From Lates calcarifer (taxonomy: Eukaryota > Chordata > Actinopteri > Centropomidae): DNA of 64,000 bases. Below, piece after piece: positions 47,729-58,451 of this stretch. Numbering within the stretch: the stretch's first letter is position 1; each line of letters begins with the position of its first letter. The translations under genes were made by a program, and so were the position numbers. Location of the stretch: positions 4,634,194 through 4,698,193 of the forward strand of contig NC_066852.1 in assembly GCF_001640805.2 (NCBI RefSeq), written 5' to 3'. The notes beneath the pieces are model-generated. The model saw nothing but the letters and a program-made list of their open reading frames with translations, was not told where the DNA came from and made no database searches.

Positions 47729-49076
47729 TTAAAGCTGCGAGCAGCGTTGAACGGGCCCTCGCACCCGGCGTCCGTCAGGGGAGCGGCGACCGCGGGACCC
47801 CGGCAACCGCGGGGTCAACGCAGGTAGCAGGGCACACGCTGGCGTAACAGTTCACACTTCCCAGATGTAAAAATTTTAAATAAAAGCTTTTATGCTAATT
47901 ATTTTCTGTGATAATATTATTCAGAGCTCATCATCTGTGACAGATCATGGCTCTATTGACTGTAACCTCCCTGTGGCAGCTTCTCACAGACACAATCAAC
48001 TCCTCTTCCCCTCCCCCCTCAGACACACACAGACACACACACACAGAGACCCCCTTCCAAAAACCCATCAAAGAGTAATACAATGGCTCCATCTGTAGGA
48101 TAAAGTACAGAGTCGCAACAGGAAGTTACCCCAAAATCTGAGGTTTCAAACAGGAAGTTGGGTTTCCGAACTTTGACGGGCCAGAACCGGCACACGCTTC
48201 GACCCAAACTCACAATTTTCGGAGCCAGTCTTCCAAAAATCCTTAAGTCTGTCCTGACAACATTTGAAGTGAATCTGGTCACCCGTCTAGAAACTGGACA
48301 TCACACTATAAAATATGTCATTTCCTGCTATAAATAGGTGGTGCTACAACAATTGTATGAATATTGACATATGGATGTGTGCAGATAGGTACCATTAACA
48401 ATCCTGTAAAGTTTGATGCAGTTTGGACAAAGTATGGCCGAAATATAGCAAATTTAAAGCAACTTCCTGTTTTGTGGCGAGTGATCGAACTTTGAGGGGC
48501 CATAACTTCCACGCCCTTCAATGAAAAGTCCGAAACTTTTGCAATTTAACTTCGTCTATGTCTTAAGAACAAATTATCAAATTTTGAAGTCAATCGGATA
48601 ATGCGTCTAGGACTAGTTCGCGTTCAAGCGACCCCTGGAAATGGCCAAAAACACACAATTTTTTCACCTTCCGGTCAAAATAAAAATACTTTCTGTTGGG
48701 TTTAGAATATGGCTCCAAGAGACTTTTTGGTGCGTCATGGGATGTTACATATGTGTGCAGATTTTCAGATTTTTAGGCGCAACGGGCTTGAGGGGCTGTT
48801 CCGTTAAAAATGTAGGTGGCGCTACCGAGGCCATTTTGCCACACCCATGCTCAAGACCCCTAAATTCTTAAATTTTTCGCCGTGCCTGACGCGTCTGCAA
48901 ATTTTCAGGAGTTTTGACGCATTTTAAGGCCCTCAAAAAGGCGATCAAAGAGGCGGAAAAAGAAGAAAAAAAATAATAATAATAATAATAATAATAAACC
49001 GAACGAAAACAAGAGGGTCCTTGCAACTCGTTGCATGGCCCCGTTGGGCCCACGCAACTCGTTGCTCGGGCCCTAA
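47729..49076 (+). repeat. array copy D, compact form (1348 bp)
   Basis: Contains the 5' head, a single internal module (about 47873-48050), body, (TAA)n and the 3' end module, with no insert. It is the simplest candidate for the basic transposing unit. Confidence 0.75.
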
Positions 49077-49373
49077 TAATAATAATAATAAACAGACCGA
49101 AAACAAGAGGGTCCTTGCAACTCGTTGCATGGCCCCGTTGGGCCCACGCAACTCGTTGCTCGGGCCCTAATAATAATAATAATAATAATAATAAACAGAC
49201 CGAAAACAAGAGGGTCCTTGCAACTCGTTGCATGGCCCCGTTGGGCCCACGCAACTCGTTGCTCGGGCCCTAATAATAATAATAATAATAATAAACAGAC
49301 CGAAAACAAGAGGGTCCTTGCAACTCGTTGCATGGCCCCGTTGGGCCCACGCAACTCGTTGCTCGGGCCCTAA
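49077..49373 (+). repeat. three extra tandem copies of the 3' end module
   Basis: Modules end at 49170, 49273 and 49373, giving periods of 94, 103 and 100 bp. The differences lie in the number of TAA units. Each module holds two identical GCAACTCGTTGC hairpins separated by about 19 bases and ends GGGCCCTAA. Confidence 0.9.
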
Positions 49374-49532
49374 TTATATTTTTCCCCATAAGAAGGCAGT
49401 GTCTGAATAGCTAATTTCACTTCTTCCAATGTGCCCATGTGTGGTAGAGGATAATGAAGGAGCTGTAGTGAATATTTTTATATGAACACTGGATTAAACA
49501 ACTATTTGTATGTGAAAAGTGTTATCCATAAT
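49374..49532. other. short spacer
   Basis: Unremarkable sequence between the array and the hAT relic. Confidence 0.4.
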
Positions 49533-50150
49533 AGGCTTGGGCCAGTTACCGGTTTCAAGGTTTACCGCGGTTTGAAAAAGCCATGGTTTCAAAACCACTA
49601 ATATTTTCTGTCATACCACTCCTACAGTATAAGCCTCCGCCCCCCCCGCTCCGTTAAATGACTCGTCAAAGACAGAAAGTACAGGCACACCTCGGGTCGT
49701 GTCCGCACTGCACACATTCGTGCGAGCAGTCAGCTCTGTGTCCCGTACAACAACAACAACCACAAAAAAGACGTGCTTGCAAAGAGTGGCTGCAAAAGGA
49801 GGCAATACTTCAAACCTGATTTCGCATCTACAGGAGCACCATCCCACACACCAAATTCAACACTGTCCTGAAATGAACATATGTAACAGTTATGAGAGTT
49901 AGCATGTCTAGCTATGGCAGATAATAATTAACTAGCTAACATCAGCCAGTTTCCCCGTTAACGTTACTTCACAAAGTTCAAAATCATGTCACTTTTCTAA
50001 AAACAGCCTGCTGGCTTTCTGGTTTTTTGTGATTGCGTTGCACTAAGAGGGAGAGGAGAGAGAGTGTGAGTGTCAGGCTGTGACCCAGGTAGTAGGTAAA
50101 AAACCGTGATACGGTGAAACCGTGAAGGTTATCATACCATCAGAATCTCA
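49533..50150 (+). mobile_element. decayed hAT-type element with BED-finger remnant
   Basis: Left edge GGCTTGGGCCAGTTACCGG with TACCGCGGTTTG, and right region AAACCGTGATACGGTGAAAC with GGTTATCATACC, form imperfect opposed ends typical of fish hAT elements. The plus-strand frame 49699-49902 encodes RVAAKGGNTSNLISHLQEHH, the second half of a BED-type zinc finger found at the N-terminus of hAT transposases. The first zinc-binding cysteine is replaced by threonine/lysine codons, and the catalytic domain is absent, so it is a broken remnant. A target duplication was not found; the right boundary is approximate. Confidence 0.65.
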
Positions 50151-53074
50151 GAGAGTGGATATTGCAGCGGACACATACACACACACACACAAATGCCAAA
50201 TGAGTGCTGATGAGTCTGCTGGGTGTTTAAATGAGCAAATGTTTAACAAGTCACCATATTAACTTTTAAGGTGATGTCAGTGTATGCAGTGTGCTTCCAC
50301 AGAAAAATCAACTAGTGCATGTTGCATTTTGATGTTTGGGTCAACCAATTCTGCAACACCTCAGATTATGTTTACTGACCATGTCCAGCGCCACCATATT
50401 TAGAAATCTCTTTAACCACAATATTTCTAGAGGGCATCTATGTCATGGGTAAGGAAAGAACATCAAATGTAAGCCTGTTAGGGGATGCAAACTCTCGTGC
50501 ATGAAAGTGTTGCTCACCCATCCACCACCATAACCTCCACACACTTTCTACAACACTAGAAAAAGGCCCGAGGTCTGAGACCATGGGAAACTTGTCTCAG
50601 ACTTTTGGACCCCACTGCACACGTAAATCTGGAGAGGTGGGATCATCAAATATGGGTGTAATTCATTGAATACAGGGAAATTATTGATTGGTAAATCCAA
50701 ATCAAATGAATGTCACCCAAACTGGGAGATGATACCTGAAGGCTCTGCCTCCCATTCTACGTTTGGAAACTCTACGGTCCACAAGTAAGCCTGCATTTCG
50801 AGAGAGCAAAGTGTTCTGTTGGGATAATGTTTTGATTTATTAAGCCAGGTTAGTACATCAGCTGATTGAGTATTTCATACAAATTACAATGTGAAAAGAG
50901 GGGAAAAAACTGTGCAAGATGACAAGTGCTGATAGGGTGCTGCAATTACAGAGCAGAATGTTGAAGTATTAGCACATGTGGCATATTGGTTACTGACTGA
51001 AAAACATTAATTTGAATGTCATTTGTAGACTTGTTGGTTTGTTTAAATGTGAGTAACTGTTTTTGTGGAAAATATTTAATAAGACCTTAATTTGTTATTT
51101 GAACACAATTCACCTTGGAATAAATGATGATATTGATTATTGTTTAGAAGGCATTCATTAAAAAAACGGCAAATGCTGAGTCTATACAATTAGTCAGATT
51201 TTACACTAGTTGCAAATTTCCATTTGCTAACACTGCTCAGTATTAATGTGTAATGCTCAAGTAAGTTTCAAATGATTAAGGATCCGAAGAACATTTGCTC
51301 ACCCAGACTGTATAATTATAACAGTGACATTAGCACAAACAGTGACCTGTCAATGTGTAGCTCTCACATGAGGAGCCAAGTTCAGTCCATAATAAACAAA
51401 GATGAAAAATCCACTCCTCACATTTTTGCCATATACCAGCTGTACTACTGAATTAGATTAGTGCTCTTTTAGGGTGTGCTGTGCAATATAGTTGCATGTG
51501 TACATTCAACCACATAAACCACAAAAGGAGAAAAAGAAACCAAGGACTTAACTCTGTCCTTAAGTTGGTCCTACAAGAATTTGTCCTGCTAGACTCATTC
51601 TTTGAGTAACTGGATAACTGTATTTAAAAGTAAGTTGCCTGTGGAGGTCTTAATTCACAAAGATAAACAAAGAGCTCAATGTGCTGTATGACCTTGTTGG
51701 AATGGTTAAATTCAAAGGATCGATTTAGCTGCTGGGGTCTGACTTGAAAAGCCCACATTTGCCTAACTCTGATGGGAGAACAGCACACTGAGCAGTTATA
51801 GCTCGTAATACATTCAGGCACAGATTGCGGGCATGTTGCGTTCCTCTTTGTGAAATTGACTTTTAATTCATAATGAACAACTGCATATTAAAATACTAAT
51901 AGCCTCTAATGGAAGTTCATTTCTCCCCCCTCAGGACACAATATCAAGCAGCATAAAATGTTATGGAGGAATCAGATTGGAAGGATAATATCAAAGATTC
52001 TTAAAAGTTGTAATTGTTTGATATAATCTGTCTCTGTGAGAGATGCTCGTGACTTAAAGGATTATGGGTAGCTGTGACTTTACTCTGAGACACCCACAGA
52101 GGACAGCTTAAGACAATTCGCTGCAGGATCTGAGATGTTGTATGAGGTCAAATTTAGACTGCTAGGGTATAGGCTAATTGAATGCACTCAAATTACAATA
52201 GCAGTATAATTGCTTGATTAAAGTACAGTAGATCCAGCATGAATAAAATATAGCCAGAGGGAAGCAGAGGGAAATGCAGAGCCCAGCTAAATGAAGGTAT
52301 TCTCTAGCAGTCTGCACAGTGTCTTATTCTGCCTGTACATCACAATAAGCACAGATAATGCTGCAGCTTCTTGTCTTTGTACATCTCTGTGTTTTATCTC
52401 TGTGTTTCTTGCCATCAGCATTTCTCAGAATTTGTGCTTTTCTCACTGAGGGAAAATGCTCAAATATGACATGCATATTCAACATTAACAAAGCTGGGTT
52501 TGATGCTTTATGGTTAATTGTCCAAATTATTTGCTTGTGTTTTTTTTTTTATGGTTTATCTATTAAATCAATTATGAGTTGATGTTAAAGTAAGTAAGGA
52601 AGAAAGAACCACAGGAGCCTGAGAAGAGGGCTTCTGTTTGAGGTGTGAACTGCAGAGATTTGTACTGAAATGTGAGGTGTGGCTGTCATGAGTTACTGGT
52701 TACTGATACACTCACAATAAACCATGAAACTATTTTTGTGCTACATGAAAACACATCACTTGCTCACATAAAAAAAACAAAAAACCCTTTCTCCTATGAA
52801 TCTTCCTCGGTCAGTGGTGCAGGGCTCATGCACTAGTCATTAATATGTAGCGTTAGCTGAATGGACTCATCCTTCATGTTAAAGGTTCATATTATTTCCT
52901 AACCGGCTAATAAGTTAGCTTGACATTTATTCCATGCATTAATCACCTGTAGTGGATGTTCCATTCAGTTTAACCTTGGCTGTGAAGAGAGCAGGAGAAA
53001 CTGTGTGTATGGTTCATTCACTATCCTGAACAAGTGATGCTTACTGTGTTGGTAGGCTGCTTTTAGATGAAAGT
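50151..53074. other. gene-free interval
   Basis: No coding or mobile sequence recognised, apart from a short CA run near 50176-50192 and a T-run at 52540-52550. Stretches around 51700-52260 have balanced composition and TAATTG-type motifs but no testable conservation here. Confidence 0.4.
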
Positions 53075-53079
53075 GTATG

Positions 53080-53959
53080 TGTCACAGGGTTCTTTCTTAA
53101 ACCTCCCAAAAATCCAAAAATGGTGGAGGTAAGAGGAAAAATCCCAGGAAAAAGTCACAGGCGTAGTCAGAAGATAATCTGGTGCTCTGATCTCTTTATT
53201 TGCCGGCCTCCCAAAGTGCAAACAGTGATAACTTTTTACAGTGCGAAAATTAGTGGAAACCAAACAACCAAACAATGCAAAAAAAAAACATCAAGAAAAA
53301 ATTCAAGCTCAATAGAGTTCTTCAGTAACTCAGTAAACGCCAGTAGTCGTTACCTCCTCTGGAGCCAAACCAGGACTGCCTTCCCTGGGCCACAGCAGCC
53401 CCTTATAAACCCAAAGCTCCTCCCTCCAGGCTCCAGAATTAATAGGAAAACACATTTTCTCTCTATTTTGAACAACGCCTCTAAAGGCTCCACAACACAG
53501 ATATAAATTAAACTAAAATTAGCTGTATTTTTATAAGCACAGTTATTTGCATCCACAAAGCATTGACTGGAAAATTACAGATAAAATAAACAAAGACCAA
53601 AAATATATTTTTCAAATTGGTCACATGACCCTGAAACCCCGCGAGAACATGGCATATAACAGCGGCAAATGCTATGCCCTCGTTTTGCCGCATCATGCTC
53701 CGCAACCGGAACGACTGATATGCCACCGGTGAGTAACATGTTTAAATGTATGTTTAAAGAGACATAGAACTACCAGGTGTGCAGCCCTGGTCGCTCTACT
53801 TCAACAGGAATGGGAACATGACTGACTGATTGGAAAGTTTGTTAACTGAGGAAAACGGGATGGATCGGAAGTTTTATGTGTGTGCGTGTATGTGTGTGTG
53901 TATATGCCAGTACATGTGCGTGCGCTCCCCGCCGTCAGTGACGGAGCCGCTCCGTCACA
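53080..53959 (-). mobile_element. solo LTR (880 bp), minus strand
   Basis: Read on the minus strand the unit begins TGTGACGGAGCGGCTCC and ends ACCCTGTGACA. It has TG...CA ends and a perfect 5 bp target duplication, GTATG, at 53075-53079 and 53960-53964. A TATA-like TTATAA (53403-53408) lies about 550 bp from its start, and AATAAA (53195-53200 as TTTATT on the plus strand) lies about 200 bp further, the expected LTR order. No internal coding region is present, so it is the product of LTR-LTR recombination. The TGTGAC...GTGACA ends resemble those of the Gmr1-type element at 5626-12054, which suggests a Ty3/gypsy relative. Confidence 0.85.
53938..53958. other. palindrome at the LTR terminus
   Basis: GTGACGGAGC and GCTCCGTCAC are exact reverse complements separated by one base. 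The palindrome sits at the very 5' end of the solo LTR (minus strand), within one base of the target duplication. Confidence 0.85.
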
Positions 53960-53964
53960 GTATG

Positions 53965-56900
53965 AGATTAGTGAACATATTCCCATTGGTTTATTTGCTG
54001 ATTTCAATTTGTAATATATAGTTCTTCCAAAAGTAGCCTGAACAAAGACACAAACATAAACCCCCAAAATAATCACAATATAACAAAAGGAAAAACCTGC
54101 AATCGTGTTTTGCTCTTCTTGGATACAATTTAGATTTTACCTGAGAGAGGACTGGACATCAGTCTGGATTTACTGTCATAAAATGGAAAAGCAGCTCTGT
54201 TTAGTATCTAGGTTTTCTAGCAGTACATGGAAACAGGATAGTTTATGTCTACTAAATGGCATCACATTTTGGTGATGCCATCGTCACAACAAAACAAAAT
54301 TTCAGCCACATCTAAGAATATTTTTGGATAACAAAATTTAAAGGGAAATTTCAAATGATATAATAAAAGTTTAGCTGATATCTGAATGATGAAGCTGATT
54401 ATGCACATTGCACGTATATAAACTTGTATTCTACTCTGTCAAACTCTCTAAGTTTAAAATACATTGCTTTCATCATCTTGCCCCAAAATCTGTCTTGGAT
54501 ATACCTGAAACTGATAACCTGAAAGCATATTTCCAATCTGAATTCACATAGAAGACCTTTATACTTCTTCTGCCGAGTGGAGCTATAAGGAATCAAAGAG
54601 GGAAAGATGCCTGTCATCATTTAACCTTTCATCTAGAGATTTGCTTGACTGGCTGCAAATGGTGTGTGAAACTCAACCTGAGTTACTGATATAAACTGCT
54701 TTGAAATCCCATGAGACTGAACTATTTTTTTTATTTATGGCTCAGATCCCCTAATTCAGGGAATGATATACTCTCATTTGAATTTCAATGTCTAAACTCA
54801 AAGAGTGATATAGTGACAAAAAGCTAACGCTGCTCTGGAAATTCAAACATCATCTGACAAGAATATTAGAAACGTAATGTGAGTGAATGTTGCTCTACTT
54901 CTCCCATGAAGCTTAAGACCTCTTTTTATGCACATAGCTGAAACTGAAAAGGTGCCTTTCCTCTATTAAATACTATTAACATGCAGACAAGAAATTCTTA
55001 CGTACTGCATAAGATCTGAAAATACAAATGAAAATGTGCTGCACAGATGAGTCAAAAATGGCTCCCTGCAAATGTATGTGTGCACACTGGTTGGATTTTT
55101 ATTCATTTATTTATTTGTTTTTTTATTTTGGCAAATACTTGTAAGACTAGATGCTAGCATTAAAAATCTTTATGTTTTCACTTTCTGCTCACAGACCCAT
55201 CAATTCTGAGTGTCCCCTTTAAATACCTTTATTTTTTAAAGGATGGAAGGCACTGACCTTTAACAGGACAAATATTCCCTCCCCAGTTACACAATAACCA
55301 AGCTATCTGGTGCCCATCAGATGAAATGAGTCCCATTCCTGACACAGGGAGCTTCATGACCCAGGCTGACAAATTACATATGAGAAAAGGCTTATGAGGC
55401 TGAACCTGCCACTTGGCTAAGCATCTGACTCTATACTATTACCTTAAGAAAAAAAATGTTATTTCCTCTTTCACGTTGTGAGATTCAAAGCGAGATGAAA
55501 TGGCTCGAATATTGATGGTATCAGCCATAGATGCATTCACGCGACAACTTGTACTAAATCAGGCATAAAATTAATTTCCAGACTGCCTTTCAGCAGGGGC
55601 CTGTGTAATAAAGCTAATACCCGTTGTAGTCGGGATCTGTCGTCTGCAGTGGGGATCTGTCACTTGATTTGTCTTTCACAATCGGCAGGTGTTGTTGTAC
55701 ATCAGAGGAGTGCTCCTTTTGATGCACACACGTGGTTGTAAGGCTCCCCTCTTCCCTTCTGTGTGTGTGCTGTTGCTGCAGGTTGGCCAGACTGTTGCAG
55801 GACTATGGCTCAGCATCCAAATGCTCCTTTATTAATCCCTCTGTCCAGTGTTGTAGACGCAACCGATTTGATTTTGTAAGGAATTCAGGAAATTGCAAAT
55901 TTCAATGCGTCATTTACGATCACAGATCATATTCACTTATGCTAATTTTGACAGCTCAAAGTGAAAAAGTTTGTCAGAGCCCAAAATTGCTTGTTTTGTC
56001 AGACTAAAAGTCAAAGATGTTTTTAGTTTAGATGGAAAACAGCAGCAAACCCTAACATCTTAGAAGATGGAGCCAGCAAATGATTGACATTTTTGTTTCA
56101 TTGATGATTTAAACAATTACTCAATTGGCAAATGATATGGAGATAAATGACTACTTGATTAATTTTTAGCTATGCTAGCAGCTATACGGATAGCACTGTA
56201 AGCTGGTCTACAACTTGGCTGTAGAGTCTTAGATTTGTTAGTTGATTTTAAGATGATGAATTCTCTGAATATTTTATTTTTCAACAATGCTTGCTATAGT
56301 TCAGCATCAAACTTCATTCCTTTGCTCACCAAGAGCTGTCTCCAGCAGTGGAAAGCAACATCAGTGTTTTTTCATCTCTTTTCCCTCACTGAAGTTAGCA
56401 TGCTAACCAGCCCATCTCATCATTTACAGACTCACCTACTGAGCTCTTGGCATGTGACCATCACCACCACCAGCTCCTGGCAAGCAACTACACGCTGTGG
56501 CAGAGAAAACTTACAAATAACCCATTAGTCAGTGACCAGTTTTACTTCAGTGTAAATTCAGCAAGGCTCAGACTGGATTGTCTACACATAGACAGGCTGT
56601 ATGATCTCAGGAAGTGAGCACAGCAAAGGAAATTTGCTTGCAGTAGTGGCAGAGAGTCCTTGTAAATTCTTATTTTAATATTTACCAACTATATGACCAG
56701 ATTTTGTTAGTTCATATTTTGACACATCCACTGTTGCCTCATCTTTATCAACACCACTGACATTGAGATGTATTCTCAATTTTTCATTTTCTCACATCAA
56801 TTTCATCTTGTCAGAGAAAAGGTTGATGCATGTGTTGTGACATGAATTATGTCACAGAAAGGCTGCCTGGTTCAAGGATGCCACTGCAGTTTAGCTTTAA

Positions 56901-57922
56901 AGATAACTATCAGATCTGTTCCTCATCACTGAGGGCTGTATCATTCGGTGTGTGTTTTTGTTTGTTTTATGTAGCTGTAATTAGTATTATAGTAGCAATA
57001 TTTTCATAAAATGTTTTAATTTAGAGGCTAAGAGAGCACACCAAATATTCAGAATTTTAAGCTGAACAGTTTAAGTGGTTGCACAGATGTGCATTTGTGA
57101 GGGTGGCATTGATCATGATTGTCAGAGTGCTCTGTCACTCTTATCACTCATCTCTTCTCTCCAGTGTTTATCTACCCTCCCCCTCCTCCTGTATCCCTGC
57201 ATCTAAACTGTCTTTCAATCTACAATATTTGCCTTCTCCCTGTCTCAAAGCCAGATATTTCACACCTGTCACAACCCATTTAGACTGAGCCTGAACAGAG
57301 TGTGCAATTAGCAGACATCTCGTTATCTTTGATCCTTCTTACCTTGCATGGCTGCCTCTGCCCTATTGGGCTCCCTAAAAGTGGAATTTGTTAATGTGTA
57401 CCCCCCTCACAGCTACCGACAACAGCTCTCTCGAATTCAACATTTAAAACTGAACTGTCCATACAATAAAGTGCTGCAGGGTTTCCTGGTTGCATTACAG
57501 CATGGTGATTGATTAATTGATTACATTATACATATATCAAAGCAGGATATCATTATGTTGGGATTTTTTTTAAGTTGGGGAAAGTCAAAGCAAACAGCTG
57601 ACACAGTCAGTTTGAAGTTGGCTTTAAGGTCCTCAGTTGAGTTGTATACCAGAACTAGTAGTAGTAGTAGTAGTTCTTCATGGAGCTGGCTTGAGTTTAA
57701 ACTTTGTATTGATGAGCTGGTCTTCCCTGGATGTGATTGCATGAATGGGGCACTTATCATATCCACTAGCCAGTTTCCTATGAGAAATCCTGTAGTGATA
57801 GAACAGCTTAAGCAAAAGAAGAGCACAAGCAATGTAACCAGCAAATCATTTGACCTGTCTTGAAGTGGACATTATGACTGACTGACAGGAAGGACACAGG
57901 TGTAAATAATGATATTAATTAT
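53965..57922. other. gene-free interval
   Basis: No gene or repeat family recognised except simple repeats, such as (TAG)n at about 57656-57675. Positions 55250-55680 look like possible conserved non-coding DNA by composition only. Confidence 0.4.
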
Positions 57923-58451
57923 GGCTCTGTCAGGGACATTGCTAGGCATGAAGCTCTACTGGGGCACACTGGGGCACATACACACACCCACACAAATTAT
58001 ATATATATATATATATATATAATTTTTATTTATTTATTTACTGCTGTTGTTGTAGATAGATAGATATAGATATAGATATATAGATTTATATAGATATTCA
58101 AATAACAGAGATCCATCTACATAAGTCATGCACTAATATTTCATATAAGGTCATTTGGTTTCATTAAAGGAAAAAAAACAGTGTTTCCCTAGAATTACTG
58201 TCATGGTGGGCAGGTTGTCTTCTCTGTGTCTCACAATGACAAAGACAATGGTTGGGGAAACACTGCTGTTGTTGTGTCACGTTACCAGACTTCAAACTGA
58301 GACCTGTTGCACACCGACACAGGTGGGCTACAGCTTCTGTTTGGAGTCAACACTTGCTACACGTTTGAGTAGAAATACATGTATTCTTTTTCCATTTATA
58401 ATGGGGCACATGCCCCAGTAAAAGGGGTCTGGCAACGCACCTGGGCTTTGT
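57923..58451. mobile_element. hAT-type MITE with 8 bp target duplication
   Basis: The element is 57931-58443 (513 bp). The left end CAGGGACATTGCTAGGCATG and the reverse complement of the right end, CAGGTGCGTTGCCAGACC, form imperfect inverted repeats that continue to a shared ACTGGGGCA block. Flanks are GGCTCTGT (57923-57930) and GGCTTTGT (58444-58451), an 8 bp duplication with one mismatch, which is the hAT signature. Inside are (AT)n, TTTA and GATA repeats (57998-58098) and no transposase. Confidence 0.8.
57998..58098. repeat. (AT)n, (TTTA)n and (GATA)n microsatellites
   Basis: Compound simple repeats inside the MITE, likely hypervariable. Confidence 0.85.

Larger units (their letters stand above)
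40146..49373 (+). repeat. head-to-tail array of a hairpin-ended non-autonomous element (copies A-D plus extra 3' modules)
   Basis: Four copies begin with TTAAAGCTGCGAGCAGCG at 40146, 42419, 45046 and 47729. Copies B, C and D end with GTTGCTCGGGCCCTAA at 45045, 47728 and 49076. Three more copies of the 3' end module follow, to 49373. Copies are nearly identical over long blocks, including a GC-rich 5' head, CA-rich stretches, a body and a (TAA)n tract before the end module. No protein is encoded; frames over the array are repeat artefacts. The pattern is widespread in fish in my recollection. Short terminal hairpins, a CTAA 3' end followed by T, and head-to-tail junctions suggest a rolling-circle (Helitron/Helentron-like) element. 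A known name cannot be given. Confidence 0.8.

Noticed and set aside
48868..49354. Open frames full of leucine, isoleucine, tyrosine or asparagine runs
   Set aside because: They are translations of (TAA)n and the repeated 3' end module of the hairpin-ended array, not proteins.
40146..49373. CRISPR array or satellite DNA
   Set aside because: Units are 1.3-2.7 kb with element-like ends and no regular short spacers. The sequence is eukaryotic and the array has only four copies.
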